From Alcanivorax jadensis T9 (GTDB lineage Bacteria; Pseudomonadota; Gammaproteobacteria; Pseudomonadales; Alcanivoracaceae): 64,000 nucleotides of DNA. The notes under the pieces are model-generated. The model ran no database searches. It saw only the letters and a list, made by a program, of their open reading frames with translations, and was not told the origin of the DNA. A program made the translations under genes and the position numbers. Location: positions 1 through 64,000 of the forward strand of contig NZ_ARXU01000008.1 in the NCBI RefSeq assembly GCF_000756655.1. The letters are read 5' to 3'. Within the stretch, counting starts at the first letter, position 1. Each line of letters starts with the position of its first letter. Shown here in pieces: positions 46,192-56,628 of this stretch.

Positions 46192-46881
46192 TTAGCGAAG
46201 AAAGGCGCTCAACACTCGGCCCAGTAACTGCCGGGCATCCTCAAAGCGCTGCTCGTCCGCCAGCATGCTGTCGCGGGGTTCTACCCAGGGGCCGTCTGCC
46301 AGATCCTCCGGGCAGGCATCGCACAGGGCGGCGGCATTGTCGGTCTGCAGCTCCAGGTGAAACTGCAGGCCCAGCACATTATCCCCGTAACGAAATGCCT
46401 GATTGGGGCAGCCTTTGCTTTCCAGCAGATGTACGGCGCCGTCAGCAATGGCAAAGGTGTCGCCGTGCCAGTGCAGCACCGGCGGGGCGCCGGCAAACAG
46501 TTTGCCGATGCTGTCGGATTTGCCGGCACTGGTGGGGTAGACCGGAAACCAGCCGATTTCCCGGTCCGGGTTGGCGGTTACCGGGGCGCCCAGCACCCGG
46601 GCAATCAGTTGGGCGCCAAGACAGATACCCAGTACTTTTTTGCCGGCGGCGATGCTGTCGCGTATCAGCGCCTTTTCCGGGGTCATCCAGGCATGGCTGT
46701 CATCATCATCCGCCCCCATGGGGCCGCCCATGACCACCAGTACATCAAACTCGCCGGTGTCAGGGAGTGGGTCACCCTCAAACAGCAGCGACTGGCTGAT
46801 GGTGGCGTCGCGCTCCCGGAACCAGGCTTCCATGGCCCCCAGTTGTTCGAACGGCACATGGGACAGGTAATGGATGCGCAT
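46192..46881 (-). CDS. Class I glutamine amidotransferase-like protein
   Basis: 229 aa. GATase1 fold with nucleophile Cys in VLGICLGAQLIA, VMGGPMGADDD and a C-terminal LQFHLE with catalytic His and Glu. Stand-alone, with no synthase domain; such proteins are often annotated as GMP synthase-like and may hydrolyse gamma-glutamyl compounds. Start supported by GGGAAAG upstream. Confidence 0.87.
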   Translation of the reverse strand: MRIHYLSHVPFEQLGAMEAWFRERDATISQSLLFEGDPLPDTGEFDVLVVMGGPMGADDDDSHAWMTPEKALIRDSIAAGKKVLGICLGAQLIARVLGAPVTANPDREIGWFPVYPTSAGKSDSIGKLFAGAPPVLHWHGDTFAIADGAVHLLESKGCPNQAFRYGDNVLGLQFHLELQTDNAAALCDACPEDLADGPWVEPRDSMLADEQRFEDARQLLGRVLSAFLR

Positions 46882-46910
46882 GGTCTTTCCCTCCAGGACT
46901 CAGCGGGCGG

Positions 46911-48242
46911 TTACAGCGCGATGGCCTGGAAACCGGCCAGCGACTGATTGTTGTCATCGAACAGGGTCAGCAACTCGCCGTCGATGCGGAAACCATTGGT
47001 TGCTTTCAGCGCCTGCAAAAAGGCCTGTTCTCCTGCCATGTCCGGGCACGCCTTACGGGTAGTCGCGATGGCGCCGAAGGAGAGGCTGTCGTTATTGAGT
47101 TGATAGCTGCCGTTGAGGCCGTTGCAACCGGCATTGCCATGCACGTTGCCTTCATTGTCCAGGGTCAGGTAGGGCTGTTGTTTACTGCTCGCATCAAGCG
47201 TCTTGTCACCGAGCGCACTGAGCTGCCAGCGGGTATTGGTCAGCTCTGCGCTGGGCAGGCGGCAGTCGTCATAGCCGCTTTCCAGGGAAAAGCTTTCCAC
47301 GATGATGCCACTCTGGATGCTGCCTTCCTGTTCGCCAGGCACCTTGCGCAGCAGGCCGCTGATGGTGGCCACGCGTGGCTGCAGCGGATACTCGCGGGCG
47401 GCTTCATAGGCGTCGATCAGGTCGTCGCGCTGGGGGCCGGCCAGTTGCAGGCGGCGATCGCTGTTGCAAAGGATCAGGCTGGTGGTGCCGTACTGGTATA
47501 CCAGGGCGCCGCGCAGGGTTTCGCTGGCCGTCATTACCGCACTGAGGGGCAGGGTGATATCGGCAAACTGGCCGCGGGTAAAGTCCAGTGGTGTGGGCTC
47601 AGATTGGAAGAACAGGCCGCCATCGGCAAGGACCTGGCTGCGCACCTGATAGTCGCTATCCGCGTTCACTGCGCTGGCCGGGTAATACAGCCGGAAGGGC
47701 TGGCTGAGAGCATCGCTGGTAAGGGGTATCAGGCGGCGGATCACCGCCTCGTCGTTGCGGGTGAGCAGGGATACGGTCAGCACCGCCTTGTCGGGCAGTT
47801 CGCTATCCTTGGGGAGTTCCACCCTGCCGCTGAGATGGCCGACGGCGTCGTTGGCGCGCTGATAGTCGCCGGTGAACAGGGGGCTGTCGGCTTGCTCTTC
47901 TTCCCCGGTCGAGGGGGTGGAGGGGCTGAGGCTGAGTGTGTCCTGCTGTTGCTCGCCACTGACACTCTGGGTTTCCACTGCCAGCCGGCTGTTATCCAGG
48001 TAGCGGAAGGTGAAGGTGCCATCACCGTTTTCCCAGGTCAGGCCCTGGCGCTGGTTGTCGGCGGGCAGGTAGAAATCGCCGTTTTCTTCCAGTACCAGTG
48101 TCTGTTCGCCGTTTTGCCAGGCGCCTACCAGCGGGTTGCCGGTGTCACTGGGCGGCGATGAGATCGGCGGGGTACCGGTGTCATTGTCGCTACAGCCCAG
48201 CAGGGCCAGACCGGTCAGGCAAAGTACTACAAACTGCTTCAT
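46911..48242 (-). CDS. Lipoprotein with YbaY-like and META (HslJ-like) domains
   Basis: 443 aa. Lipobox LALLGC with Cys17. After a Ser/Thr/Pro-rich segment comes a YbaY-like beta domain (GHLSGRVELPKDSELPDKAV, residues about 135-235), then a region of unknown type, and a C-terminal META domain (NTRWQLSAL, GNAGCNGLNGSYQL, ACPDMAGEQAFLQAL). Probably an envelope-stress or surface-exposed protein. The start overlaps the mtgA stop by ATGA, so they are coupled. Confidence 0.8.
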   Translation of the reverse strand: MKQFVVLCLTGLALLGCSDNDTGTPPISSPPSDTGNPLVGAWQNGEQTLVLEENGDFYLPADNQRQGLTWENGDGTFTFRYLDNSRLAVETQSVSGEQQQDTLSLSPSTPSTGEEEQADSPLFTGDYQRANDAVGHLSGRVELPKDSELPDKAVLTVSLLTRNDEAVIRRLIPLTSDALSQPFRLYYPASAVNADSDYQVRSQVLADGGLFFQSEPTPLDFTRGQFADITLPLSAVMTASETLRGALVYQYGTTSLILCNSDRRLQLAGPQRDDLIDAYEAAREYPLQPRVATISGLLRKVPGEQEGSIQSGIIVESFSLESGYDDCRLPSAELTNTRWQLSALGDKTLDASSKQQPYLTLDNEGNVHGNAGCNGLNGSYQLNNDSLSFGAIATTRKACPDMAGEQAFLQALKATNGFRIDGELLTLFDDNNQSLAGFQAIAL

Positions 48243-48973
48243 TGCGTGTTTCCTTGGCGGGGGTCAGGTTCAGACGGGGATGGCAGCGGCAGGTTCCCGG
48301 GATCGGGAATGCGCACCAGTGCCATTTGCTCCTGAATCCAGTTGGCCCGTTGTTGTACATAATCGGTCGGGCCCTTGAAATCATAGTAATTGGGGCGTGG
48401 CAACATGGCCGCCAGTTGCGCCGCCTGGACTATGCTCAGTTCGGCGGCGCTGACCTGGAAATAGTGCCGGGCGGCGGCTTCGGCACCGTAAATCTGGTGG
48501 CCCCACTGGGCCACATTCAGATACAGCTCCAGAATGCGGCGTTTGCTCAGGCCGATTTCCAGCATCAACGCAATCATGGCTTCCTGAACCTTGCGGGTAT
48601 AACTGCGTGCGCCGGAAAGATACAGGTTCTTGGCCAGTTGCTGGGTGATGGTGGAGCCACCGGCCACCGGCTTGCCCGCTTCCAGGTTGCGTCGCAGCGC
48701 GTAACGGATGCCCTGCCAGTCAAAACCGCTGTGATTGGTGAACTGGGCGTCCTCGGAAATCAGTACCGAGCGCTTCAGGTAATCGCTGATCTGATCGTAG
48801 TCCCGCCAGTGCTGCTGCACCTGTCCCTGCGCCTTGGCCCGCTGCATATAGGCGCTGCCTTCCGGATTGTGGTGCTGCAGGCGCAGCACCTGACCCAGAT
48901 ACCAGAGCTGGGACAGGGCGAAGGCCACAAACAGCAGGGCGAGGCATTGTAGAGCACGGTATCGGAGCGTCAT
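48239..48973 (-). CDS. mtgA: Monofunctional peptidoglycan glycosyltransferase
   Basis: 244 aa from the ATG at 48973; the longer frame has no start site. N-terminal membrane helix (LALLFVAFALSQLWYLG) and GT51 domain with EDAQFTNHSGFDW (catalytic Glu), GGSTITQQLAKNLYLSGARSYTRKVQEA and LELYLNVAQWG. Polymerises lipid II glycan. The gene is followed by the lipoprotein in an overlapping operon. Confidence 0.93.
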   Translation of the reverse strand: MTLRYRALQCLALLFVAFALSQLWYLGQVLRLQHHNPEGSAYMQRAKAQGQVQQHWRDYDQISDYLKRSVLISEDAQFTNHSGFDWQGIRYALRRNLEAGKPVAGGSTITQQLAKNLYLSGARSYTRKVQEAMIALMLEIGLSKRRILELYLNVAQWGHQIYGAEAAARHYFQVSAAELSIVQAAQLAAMLPRPNYYDFKGPTDYVQQRANWIQEQMALVRIPDPGNLPLPSPSEPDPRQGNTQ

Positions 48974-49181
48974 GGTCTGCACAGCCGGGTAGGCGATACT
49001 CCTTTTGCGGGAAGCGATGGGCAAGCCGCAGGCGAATGTTCGGGCAGGTGGCCCTCTGATAGTCACCCAATTGTCGGTGAAAGTTCCGGTTTTGTCAGGT
49101 GACGCTGGCAAGTAAGAGGCAGGCAGTTCAAAAAGTGAACAGGTGGTCAGGAATTACAATAATCAACAATGGACGTGAACC

Positions 49182-51764
49182 ATGCAGGCTTTGCTAATTG
49201 GGGCAGCCGTGGGGGTAGTGGCCCTGGCGGTCATTTTTTTCCGCCGTGAACGGTCTGGGCGATTGGCCCTGGAGGAGCGGGAAAAGCGTTTCAGGCTGAC
49301 CATGGAGTGTTCGGCGATAGCCATGGCCCTGATGGGCCCCGATGGGCGCTGGCTGGCGGTCAATCGTGCCCTGTGCCGTCTGAGCGGCTACCGGGAGGAA
49401 GAGCTACTGGCGAGTTCCTTCCAGCAGATGATTTACCCGGATGACCTGCAGGAGGATCTTCAGCAGCTGGGAGCGATACTGGCAGGCCGGGTAGAGAGCC
49501 TTCGCCTGGAAAAACGCTATGTCACCAAGGCCGGCGAGCTGGTCTGGGTGCGCCTGTCCATTGCTGCCGTGAGTGAAGACGGCAGCGTTCGCTATCTTAT
49601 CGTGCAGTGCGAGGATATCCAGGCCGCCAAGGAGGCCGAACATGCCCTGGCGGAAAGCCGCCACCAACTGCAACTGGCCCTGTCTGCCGGTGGCGTGGGG
49701 ATCTGGCAGTACAATACCGTCACCGGCCAGCTGGACTGGGATGAGCGTATCTATGAGATGTACGGGGTCAAGCCCGGGCAGCAGGGCGATGGTACCCTGA
49801 AAATCTGGTACGACCGCATTCACCCGGATGACCTGGCCCAGCTGCAGCCCCGACTGCAACAGGTGATGGATGCCCCCGGCGAGCTGGACGGGGAATTTCG
49901 CATTCTCACCCCGGCTGGCGAAGAGCGTTATATTCGTGCCCGTGCCGAGACCACCCTGGTCGGCCCCGATAAAGTGCCCCTGATGGTGGGAACCAACTGG
50001 GATGTGACTGCCGAACGGACCATGCAGCACTCACTGGCCCATGAGAAAGAAAGCCTGAGGGTGACGCTTAACTCCATTGCCGACGGGGTGATCGCCACGG
50101 ATCAAGGCGGGCGGATTACCTTCATGAATCCGGTGGCAGAATCATTAACGGGCTGGCGGGAAAGGGATGCCGAGGGTGAGCCCGTGGATACGGTGCTGCA
50201 GCTCAGTGATGAAGAGGGTCGGCCAGCGCCCACCAATCCCATTGCGGTGGCCTTGCGCGGCGGAGACATGTGTTTTTTGCGCGAGGATTGTTTTCTGCTG
50301 AGCCGCGATGGCAGCCGCTATGAAATCCAGGATTCGGCCGCCCCGGTGAAGACCGCCGAGGGTGAAGTGAAAGGGGCGGTGATGGTGTTTCGTGATGTGA
50401 GCGCCCGTCGCGCCATGCAGAAGAAGCTGCGCTATCACGCTACCCATGATGCCCTGACTGGCCTGACCAACCGGCGCGAATTTGAAAACACCCTGCAGCA
50501 GACACTGGATGAAGGCATCGCCGAGCATAGCGTGTTGTGCTTTATCGACCTGGATCGTTTCAAGGTGGTCAACGATACCGCCGGCCATGTGGCCGGCGAT
50601 GCCCTGTTGCGCGAATGCGCCCGGGTCATTGGCCGTCAGATTCGCGACGGGGATGTGGTAGCCCGGTTGGGCGGCGACGAATTTGGCCTGCTGCTGCGTA
50701 GCTGCCCGTCAGACAAGGCCGTGCAAATTGCCGAGCGACTGATCGCGGCCCTGGGAGACATCCGTTTTGCCTGGAAGGATTCCCTCTACGATATCGGTGC
50801 CAGCGTCGGTCTGGTGCAGCTGGATGGCAATCTGATCAGCGTGGAAGAGGCCATGAGTCGGGCAGACGTGGCCTGCTACGCCGCCAAACACCGGGGTCGT
50901 AACCGGGTTTCGGTGTACACCCCGGATGACAGCGAAGCCTCTCGCCGGCATCTGGAGCTGCAGATGGCCGCGGGTCTGCGCGAGTCCCTGGAGTCGAATC
51001 GCTTTCTGCTTTATGCCCAGGAAATCCGCCCCATCGGCGGGGAAACGGATGCCTCCCATTACGAAATCCTGTTGCGCCTGCGCGACCGCAACGGTGACAT
51101 TCTCAACCCCGGCGCCTTTATCCCCGCGGCGGAACGCTACCAGATGATGCCGCACATCGATCGCTGGGTACTCACCCAGGTGCTGGTTACGCTCAGCGAG
51201 GAATTGGCCGCCCTGCCCAGCCTGCATCTGGCGATCAATCTGTCAGCCACCTCCCTGGATGATCCCACCTTTATTCCGTTTCTGGAGGAACTGCTTGATC
51301 GCACCACGGTGGCGCCCGAGCGGCTTACCTTCGAGATCACCGAAACCACCGTGGTCAATCAGCTGTCCAGTGCCAGCGAATTGCTGGCGCGGATTCGCCA
51401 GAAGGGCAGCAAGGTGGCGCTGGATGACTTTGGCAGTGGCTTCAGCTCGTTCAATTATCTCAAGCATTTCCAGGTGGACTTCATCAAGATCGATGGCAGT
51501 TTCGTGCGCAACCTGCTCTATTCCAGCGTGGACCGCACCATTGTCGAATCCATCAGCGAAGTGGCCCACCGACTGGGCGTGAAAACCGTGGCGGAATACG
51601 TGGAAGATATCGCCATGATTCCGATACTGGAGCAGGCTGGTGTGGACTTTGTGCAAGGCTATGCCATTGGTCGGCCCCAACCGTTGACCATGCTGTTCGA
51701 GCAACTGGCGGCACCCTCGGTACTCCAGGGGCGGCAACTGCGGCTGGTGAATCGGGACGCTTGA
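49182..51764 (+). CDS. PAS-PAS-PAS-GGDEF-EAL membrane protein
   Basis: 860 aa. N-terminal membrane helix (residues 1-20), three PAS domains (about 35-155, 160-280, 290-410, first two with PAC motifs), GGDEF with intact LGGDEF (about 500), and an EAL domain whose signature is EILLR in place of EALLR, with the catalytic Glu kept. DDFGSGFSS and the lid Lys are present. It could make or break c-di-GMP. It is likely a redox or light-type sensor by domain class, but the ligand is unknown. Confidence 0.92.
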   Translation: MQALLIGAAVGVVALAVIFFRRERSGRLALEEREKRFRLTMECSAIAMALMGPDGRWLAVNRALCRLSGYREEELLASSFQQMIYPDDLQEDLQQLGAILAGRVESLRLEKRYVTKAGELVWVRLSIAAVSEDGSVRYLIVQCEDIQAAKEAEHALAESRHQLQLALSAGGVGIWQYNTVTGQLDWDERIYEMYGVKPGQQGDGTLKIWYDRIHPDDLAQLQPRLQQVMDAPGELDGEFRILTPAGEERYIRARAETTLVGPDKVPLMVGTNWDVTAERTMQHSLAHEKESLRVTLNSIADGVIATDQGGRITFMNPVAESLTGWRERDAEGEPVDTVLQLSDEEGRPAPTNPIAVALRGGDMCFLREDCFLLSRDGSRYEIQDSAAPVKTAEGEVKGAVMVFRDVSARRAMQKKLRYHATHDALTGLTNRREFENTLQQTLDEGIAEHSVLCFIDLDRFKVVNDTAGHVAGDALLRECARVIGRQIRDGDVVARLGGDEFGLLLRSCPSDKAVQIAERLIAALGDIRFAWKDSLYDIGASVGLVQLDGNLISVEEAMSRADVACYAAKHRGRNRVSVYTPDDSEASRRHLELQMAAGLRESLESNRFLLYAQEIRPIGGETDASHYEILLRLRDRNGDILNPGAFIPAAERYQMMPHIDRWVLTQVLVTLSEELAALPSLHLAINLSATSLDDPTFIPFLEELLDRTTVAPERLTFEITETTVVNQLSSASELLARIRQKGSKVALDDFGSGFSSFNYLKHFQVDFIKIDGSFVRNLLYSSVDRTIVESISEVAHRLGVKTVAEYVEDIAMIPILEQAGVDFVQGYAIGRPQPLTMLFEQLAAPSVLQGRQLRLVNRDA

Positions 51765-51778
51765 ATCCGGCAGGACTT

Positions 51779-51806
51779 GTTGGCGCCTTGTGAACAAGGC
51801 GCCAAC
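51779..51806. terminator. Hairpin after the GGDEF-EAL gene
   Basis: Perfect 12-bp stem GTTGGCGCCTTG / CAAGGCGCCAAC with TGAA loop. Weak T-run; core related to the TTGGAGCC repeat family. Confidence 0.6.
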
Positions 51807-51901
51807 TGACATCTATTACTCCTTGCCCGGACAGGGTTCCTTCACCCGGCGGCCACTCCCCTGACGGCATTCTTGAGTTTTGAGATGTTGTGGGAGAGGT
51901 C

Positions 51902-53422
51902 GTGAAAGTCGGAATCATTCTGGGTGACCAGCTCAGCCTGTCTCTGCCCACGCTGCAGGCGCTGGACAAAAAACGCGACCGGCTGGTGATGGCGGAGGTG
52001 CCCGCCGAGGCCACCTATGTGGGCCACCACAAGCAGAAGATTGCCTTTATCTTCAGCGCCATGCGCCACTTTGCCGCAGACCTGCGCGAGTCAGGTTGGC
52101 AGCTGGATTACTTTGCCTATGGCGAGCATGACCATGGCAGCCTGCCTGAGGTGCTGGGCCCGCTCTGTGAGCAGGCCGAGGAGCTGGTGGTTACCCATTG
52201 CGGCGAATACCGTCTGCAGCAGCAGATCAATGAGCAGTGGCCGGAGCAATTGTCCTGTCCCGTCACCTGTCTGGAAGACAGTCGGTTCCTCTGTTCCCCG
52301 GCCTTCTTCCAGCGCTGGGCCAGCGGCAAGAAACAGCTGCGCATGGAGTTCTTCTACCGGGAAATGCGTCGCCACACCGGCCTGCTCATGGAAGGGGATG
52401 CGCCGGTGGGCGGTCAGTGGAATTTTGATGCCAGCAACCGCAAGGCCTACAAGGGTGACGTGCCCTTGCCAGCGGACCTTTCTTTCCCTCGCGATGCCAT
52501 CGACGAGCAGGTGCTGGCGCTGGTGGAGCAGCACTTCCCCGATCACATCGGCAACCTGACAGATTTTCGCTGGGGCACCACCGCCGCCCAGGCACAGCAG
52601 GCACTGGCACATTTTATCGAACAGCGGTTGCCGCACTTCGGTGATTTCCAGGATGCCATGGTCACCGGGGAAGACACCCTGTTCCACAGCCTGCTGTCGC
52701 CCTATCTGAATATTGGTTTGCTGGATCCGCTGGTGGTCTGTCAGGCCGCCGAGCAGGCTTACTGGGAGGGTCAGGCGCCGCTCAATGCGGTGGAGGGCTT
52801 CATTCGCCAGATCCTGGGCTGGCGGGAATATGTGCGGGGCATCTATTGGCTGCTGATGCCGGATTACGCCGGCGAAAACCGGCTTAACAATCAGCGTCCG
52901 CTGCCCGGTTATTACTGGAGCGGCCACACCCGCATGCACTGCATGTCCGAGGCCTTGCGCAATACCCTGGACCACGCCTATGCCCATCACATCCAGCGTT
53001 TGATGGTCACCGGCAATTTTGCCCTGCTGCTGGGCGTGCTGCCGGAAGCCATTTGCCAGTGGTACCTGGAAGTGTATGCAGATGCCTTCGACTGGGTGGA
53101 GCTGCCCAACACCCTGGGCATGGTGATGCATGCCGATGGCGGCTACCTGGGCAGCAAGCCCTATGCGGCGTCCGGCAGTTATATCAATCGCATGTCGGAC
53201 TACTGCAAGCACTGCCAGTACAATGTCAAAACCGCCAGTGACGATGACAGCTGTCCGTTCAACAGCCTCTACTGGCATTTCATTCATCGGCATCGCGGCC
53301 AGTTCCAGAACAACCACCGCATGCGCATGATCTATCGCAACCTGGATCGCATGGACCCGGCCAAGGTCAACGCCATGCTGACTCGGGCGGAACAATTGCT
53401 GGCGGACCCGGAGGCCCTGTGA
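51902..53422 (+). CDS. Bacterial (6-4) photolyase / cryptochrome of the FeS-BCP class
   Basis: 506 aa from the GTG at 51902 (GGGAGAGG upstream). N-terminal DUF-like photolyase alpha/beta domain ([14 protein letters not shown]) and the FAD-binding helical domain. Near residue 434-450, CKHC and a further Cys 13 residues later match three of the four [4Fe-4S] cysteines of Agrobacterium PhrB. Repairs 6-4 photoproducts by family knowledge. First gene of the photolyase operon; its TGA overlaps the next GTG. Confidence 0.88.
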   Translation: MKVGIILGDQLSLSLPTLQALDKKRDRLVMAEVPAEATYVGHHKQKIAFIFSAMRHFAADLRESGWQLDYFAYGEHDHGSLPEVLGPLCEQAEELVVTHCGEYRLQQQINEQWPEQLSCPVTCLEDSRFLCSPAFFQRWASGKKQLRMEFFYREMRRHTGLLMEGDAPVGGQWNFDASNRKAYKGDVPLPADLSFPRDAIDEQVLALVEQHFPDHIGNLTDFRWGTTAAQAQQALAHFIEQRLPHFGDFQDAMVTGEDTLFHSLLSPYLNIGLLDPLVVCQAAEQAYWEGQAPLNAVEGFIRQILGWREYVRGIYWLLMPDYAGENRLNNQRPLPGYYWSGHTRMHCMSEALRNTLDHAYAHHIQRLMVTGNFALLLGVLPEAICQWYLEVYADAFDWVELPNTLGMVMHADGGYLGSKPYAASGSYINRMSDYCKHCQYNVKTASDDDSCPFNSLYWHFIHRHRGQFQNNHRMRMIYRNLDRMDPAKVNAMLTRAEQLLADPEAL

Positions 53423-53574
53423 GCAGCGGCTGGAAAGGCAACAAGGCGGCGCTGCCGCAGAAGACCTGCCGGGTGTGTCAGCGGCCCTTCAGCTGGCGCC
53501 GCAAATGGGCGCGGCACTGGGAGCAGGTGGTGTACTGCAGTGAACGCTGTCGCCGCCAGGGGAGACCGCAATGA
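53419..53574 (+). CDS. DUF2256 zinc-ribbon-like small protein
   Basis: 51 aa starting with a GTG that overlaps the photolyase stop (GTGA) and ending in the ATGA overlap with cry-DASH. Contains [14 protein letters not shown] and YCSERCRR, two Cys pairs that should bind zinc. DUF2256 genes are usually found beside photolyase/cryptochrome genes, so it is probably an accessory factor; its function is unknown. Confidence 0.85.
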   Translation: MSSGWKGNKAALPQKTCRVCQRPFSWRRKWARHWEQVVYCSERCRRQGRPQ

Positions 53575-54995
53575 TTACCGTGGTCTGGTTCCGGCAAGAC
53601 CTGCGCGTGGCGGACCAGCCGCTGCTGCAGCGGGCGGCCAGTCTGTCGCAGCCGGTGCTGGGGCTGTATCTGTTGCCCGACCACTGGCTGCAAGCGGATG
53701 TGGATGGCATGGACCGGCTGGGCCCGGCCAAGTCAGCGTTTTTACTGGAAAGTCTCAGCGACTTGCAGGCGCAGTTGGCACAACGTGGTCTAGCCCTGCA
53801 GTGCCTGCGGGCGGAGCCGGTAACGCTGCTGAGCCACTGGCACGCCCGGCAGCCGTTGCAGGTGATAACAGCGGCGGCCCAGGCTCCGGAAGAGGCCGCC
53901 ATGATCGCCGCGTTGCGACAGGCCGGTATCCGGGTTATCGAAGAAGAGACCCAGACCCTGCTTGCCGCTGACGCCTTGCCCTGGGAGGGACCTTTCCCGG
54001 CCACCTTCAGCCGTTTTCGGCGCAAGGTGGATAGTCGCGATGGCGTGCCGGTGTCCCAGCCGGACGGTCCGCCGCCGTCCCTTACCGCCGCCCAGTCATT
54101 GCCCACGCCTCCCTTCGCCGAGCTTGCCCGTGAGCTTTTGGCGAAACGCAGCCAGCACTGGCAGCGCAATTCCCAGGACTACTTTTCTCTGCACGGTGGA
54201 GAGCAGGCGGGCCTGCAATGGCTGGAGCATTACCTGTTTGAGACCCGCAGCGCGGACCACTACAAGCAGACCCGGAACCGGCTGATCGGGGAGCATTATT
54301 CCAGCCGTTTGAGCGCCTTCCTGGCCTGGGGGAATCTCTCTGTAAGGCGGGTCTGGCAGCGCATTCTCGACTACGAAGCCGGTCATGGCGCCAACCCGGG
54401 CAGTGAATGGCTGCGGGTGGAATTGCTGTGGAGGGAGTTTTACCACTGGTCGCTGCGAGAACACGGTGCCCGGGTGTTTCACTATGCCGGGCTCAATGAC
54501 CAGGCGCCGCGGCGACCGGAACCGGCAACGTCACTGGCCCGTGAATACTGGCAGCGTTGGTGTCAGGCCAACACCGGTCTGCCCTTTATCGACGCCAACC
54601 TGCGCGAGCTGATGGCCACCGGCTATGCCTCCAACCGGGGGCGGCAGAACCTGGCCAGCTTCTGGGTGCACGACATGGGGCTGGACTGGCGCCGGGGTGC
54701 CCGCTGGTTTCAGCACCACCTGGTGGATGATGATGTGGCCTCCAACTGGGGCAACTGGGCCTACATCGCCGGCGTGGGGCACGATGCCCGCGGCGGCCGT
54801 CGCTTCAGCCCTACTCGCCAGTGCCAGCAGTACGATCCCGAGGGCGAGCACCTGCACTATTGGTTGCCCGCCTTGCGCGCACTGTCTGCCCGCCAGTGTC
54901 TGTCGCTGCATTTCACCTTCGGGCAGGATGATCCGCTGCCGGATTACCCGGCGGCCATGCTGCCGCTTCCTGCTGCGGATCTGAAACTGGCATGA
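53571..54995 (+). CDS. Cryptochrome DASH
   Basis: 474 aa. Photolyase N-terminal domain ([14 protein letters not shown]) and FAD domain ([43 protein letters not shown]) with the Cry-DASH-specific sequences around the flavin pocket. Repairs CPDs in single-stranded DNA or signals blue light. ATGA overlaps at both ends with its neighbours. Confidence 0.92.
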   Translation: MITVVWFRQDLRVADQPLLQRAASLSQPVLGLYLLPDHWLQADVDGMDRLGPAKSAFLLESLSDLQAQLAQRGLALQCLRAEPVTLLSHWHARQPLQVITAAAQAPEEAAMIAALRQAGIRVIEEETQTLLAADALPWEGPFPATFSRFRRKVDSRDGVPVSQPDGPPPSLTAAQSLPTPPFAELARELLAKRSQHWQRNSQDYFSLHGGEQAGLQWLEHYLFETRSADHYKQTRNRLIGEHYSSRLSAFLAWGNLSVRRVWQRILDYEAGHGANPGSEWLRVELLWREFYHWSLREHGARVFHYAGLNDQAPRRPEPATSLAREYWQRWCQANTGLPFIDANLRELMATGYASNRGRQNLASFWVHDMGLDWRRGARWFQHHLVDDDVASNWGNWAYIAGVGHDARGGRRFSPTRQCQQYDPEGEHLHYWLPALRALSARQCLSLHFTFGQDDPLPDYPAAMLPLPAADLKLA

Positions 54996-56497
54996 CGCTG
55001 CAAGTGGTCTGGTTCAAGCGTGACCTGCGGGCACATGATCACGGCCCGCTGGCCCGCGCCTGCCGGGAGGGCCCGGTGCTGCCCCTGTATATCCTGGAGC
55101 CTGGTTACTGGCAGCAGCCGGACACCAGCCTGCGCCAGTGGCGTTTCGTGGCGGAAAGCCTGCGGGATTTACGCGGCCAACTGGCCCGGCTGGGGTTGCC
55201 GCTGTGGGTGGTGGAAGGGGAGGCCGTGACCGTGCTGGCGAACCTGCAACAGCGCTTTGGTGCCATGGTGCTGCACAGTCATGAGGAATACGGCGGCGCC
55301 TGGACCTATGCCCGCGACCGGGCCGTGAAGCAGTGGTGCGGGGAGCGTCGGGTGCCCTGGCATGAGGAAGCCCCCTTCGGCGTCCAGCGTCCCTGCCTGG
55401 ACCGGGATCACTGGGGGACACACTGGCAGGATTTTATGACCCGGCCCCTGGCCACGCTGCCGTCCACTATTCAGGCGGCGGCCCCCGCCGATCCCTGGCC
55501 GCACCTGCATACCGCCCGTGGTGCAGACCGGTCCGACTGCCCGGGGCGTCAGCATGGCGGCACCGATACGGCGGAACCGGTCTGGCAAAGTTTTCTGGAG
55601 CGGCGGGCACGGGGTTATCGCGGCGGCATCAGTGCGCCGCAGAAAGCCGAACACTGCGGGGCGCGTATCAGCCCTTATCTGGCCTGGGGCTGCCTGAGCC
55701 TGCGCCGGGTGGTGCAGGAGACCTGGGAGGCGTTGGAGCAGGAAGATGACCCGGCCCTGCGGGCCGGCTTGTCCGCCTTCGAATCGCGACTCTGGTGGCA
55801 CTGCCACTTTATCCAGAAACTGGAAGACCAGGTGTCCATGGAGACCTGCAGCGTGCACCCGCTGTTGCGCAACCTGCGCGATGAACCGGGTAACCCTCAG
55901 TGGTTGGCGGCCTGGCAGAGCGGCCATACCGGCTGGCCGCTGGTGGATGCGGCCATGCGTTATCTGCATCACCATGGCTGGATCAACTTCCGCATGCGCG
56001 CCATGTTGGTTTCCATGGCCTGTTACCCGCTCTGGCTGCATTGGCGCGAACCGGCGCTGCATCTGGCGCGCCTGTTCGTGGATTACGAACCGGGCATTCA
56101 TTTCCCCCAGGTGCAGATGCAGGCCGGTGTCACCGGTATCAATGCCCTGCGCATGTACAACCCCACCTTGCAGGCCCGCAAGCTGGACCCGGATGGCAGC
56201 TTTATCCGCCGCTGGGTGCCCGAGCTTAAGCGGGTATCAGCCACCTGGATCCACCAGCCCTGGCAGATGGGCCCGCGCCAGCAACGGGATGCCGGGGTGG
56301 TGATAGGGCAGGATTATCCGGCGCCGCTGGTGTGTTTCGACACAGCGGTGCGCGAGGCTCGTCAGCGCCTGGCCCAGGCACGCCAGCAAGCCGGCTTCCG
56401 GGATGAAAGCCGGGCCGTTAATCAGCGTCACGGTAGCCGTCGGCGCCGCTCCCGCCGTAGTCGCAAGCCGGACGATTCCCAGTTGTCGCTGTTCTGA
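54992..56497 (+). CDS. phr: Deoxyribodipyrimidine photolyase (classical type)
   Basis: 501 aa. [14 protein letters not shown] at the N-terminus, FAD-binding domain with [29 protein letters not shown] and [15 protein letters not shown]. Very basic C-terminal tail ([11 protein letters not shown]) before the end, probably DNA-binding. It may repair CPDs. Last gene in the operon, overlapping cry-DASH by ATGA. Confidence 0.9.
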   Translation: MTLQVVWFKRDLRAHDHGPLARACREGPVLPLYILEPGYWQQPDTSLRQWRFVAESLRDLRGQLARLGLPLWVVEGEAVTVLANLQQRFGAMVLHSHEEYGGAWTYARDRAVKQWCGERRVPWHEEAPFGVQRPCLDRDHWGTHWQDFMTRPLATLPSTIQAAAPADPWPHLHTARGADRSDCPGRQHGGTDTAEPVWQSFLERRARGYRGGISAPQKAEHCGARISPYLAWGCLSLRRVVQETWEALEQEDDPALRAGLSAFESRLWWHCHFIQKLEDQVSMETCSVHPLLRNLRDEPGNPQWLAAWQSGHTGWPLVDAAMRYLHHHGWINFRMRAMLVSMACYPLWLHWREPALHLARLFVDYEPGIHFPQVQMQAGVTGINALRMYNPTLQARKLDPDGSFIRRWVPELKRVSATWIHQPWQMGPRQQRDAGVVIGQDYPAPLVCFDTAVREARQRLAQARQQAGFRDESRAVNQRHGSRRRRSRRSRKPDDSQLSLF

Positions 56498-56514
56498 ACC
56501 GCGGTTGCAGTCCG

Positions 56515-56551
56515 TTAGAAATTTTCTATCGCCATGATAAGAAGTTTCAAA
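56515..56551 (+). promoter_or_regulatory. Candidate OxyR site upstream of ahpC
   Basis: TTAG-N7-CTAT-N7-ATAA-N7-CAAA, exactly the spacing of the OxyR motif ATAG-N7-CTAT-N7-ATAG-N7-CTAT, matching 12 of 16 fixed bases. It ends about 78 bp before the ahpC start. Confidence 0.5.
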
Positions 56552-56628
56552 TTTAACTATCAGTGTGGATTCCCCATTCTATCCCTCGCCGAAACGAATC
56601 AACGACCAATCGAGGGAGTGTTAACCAC

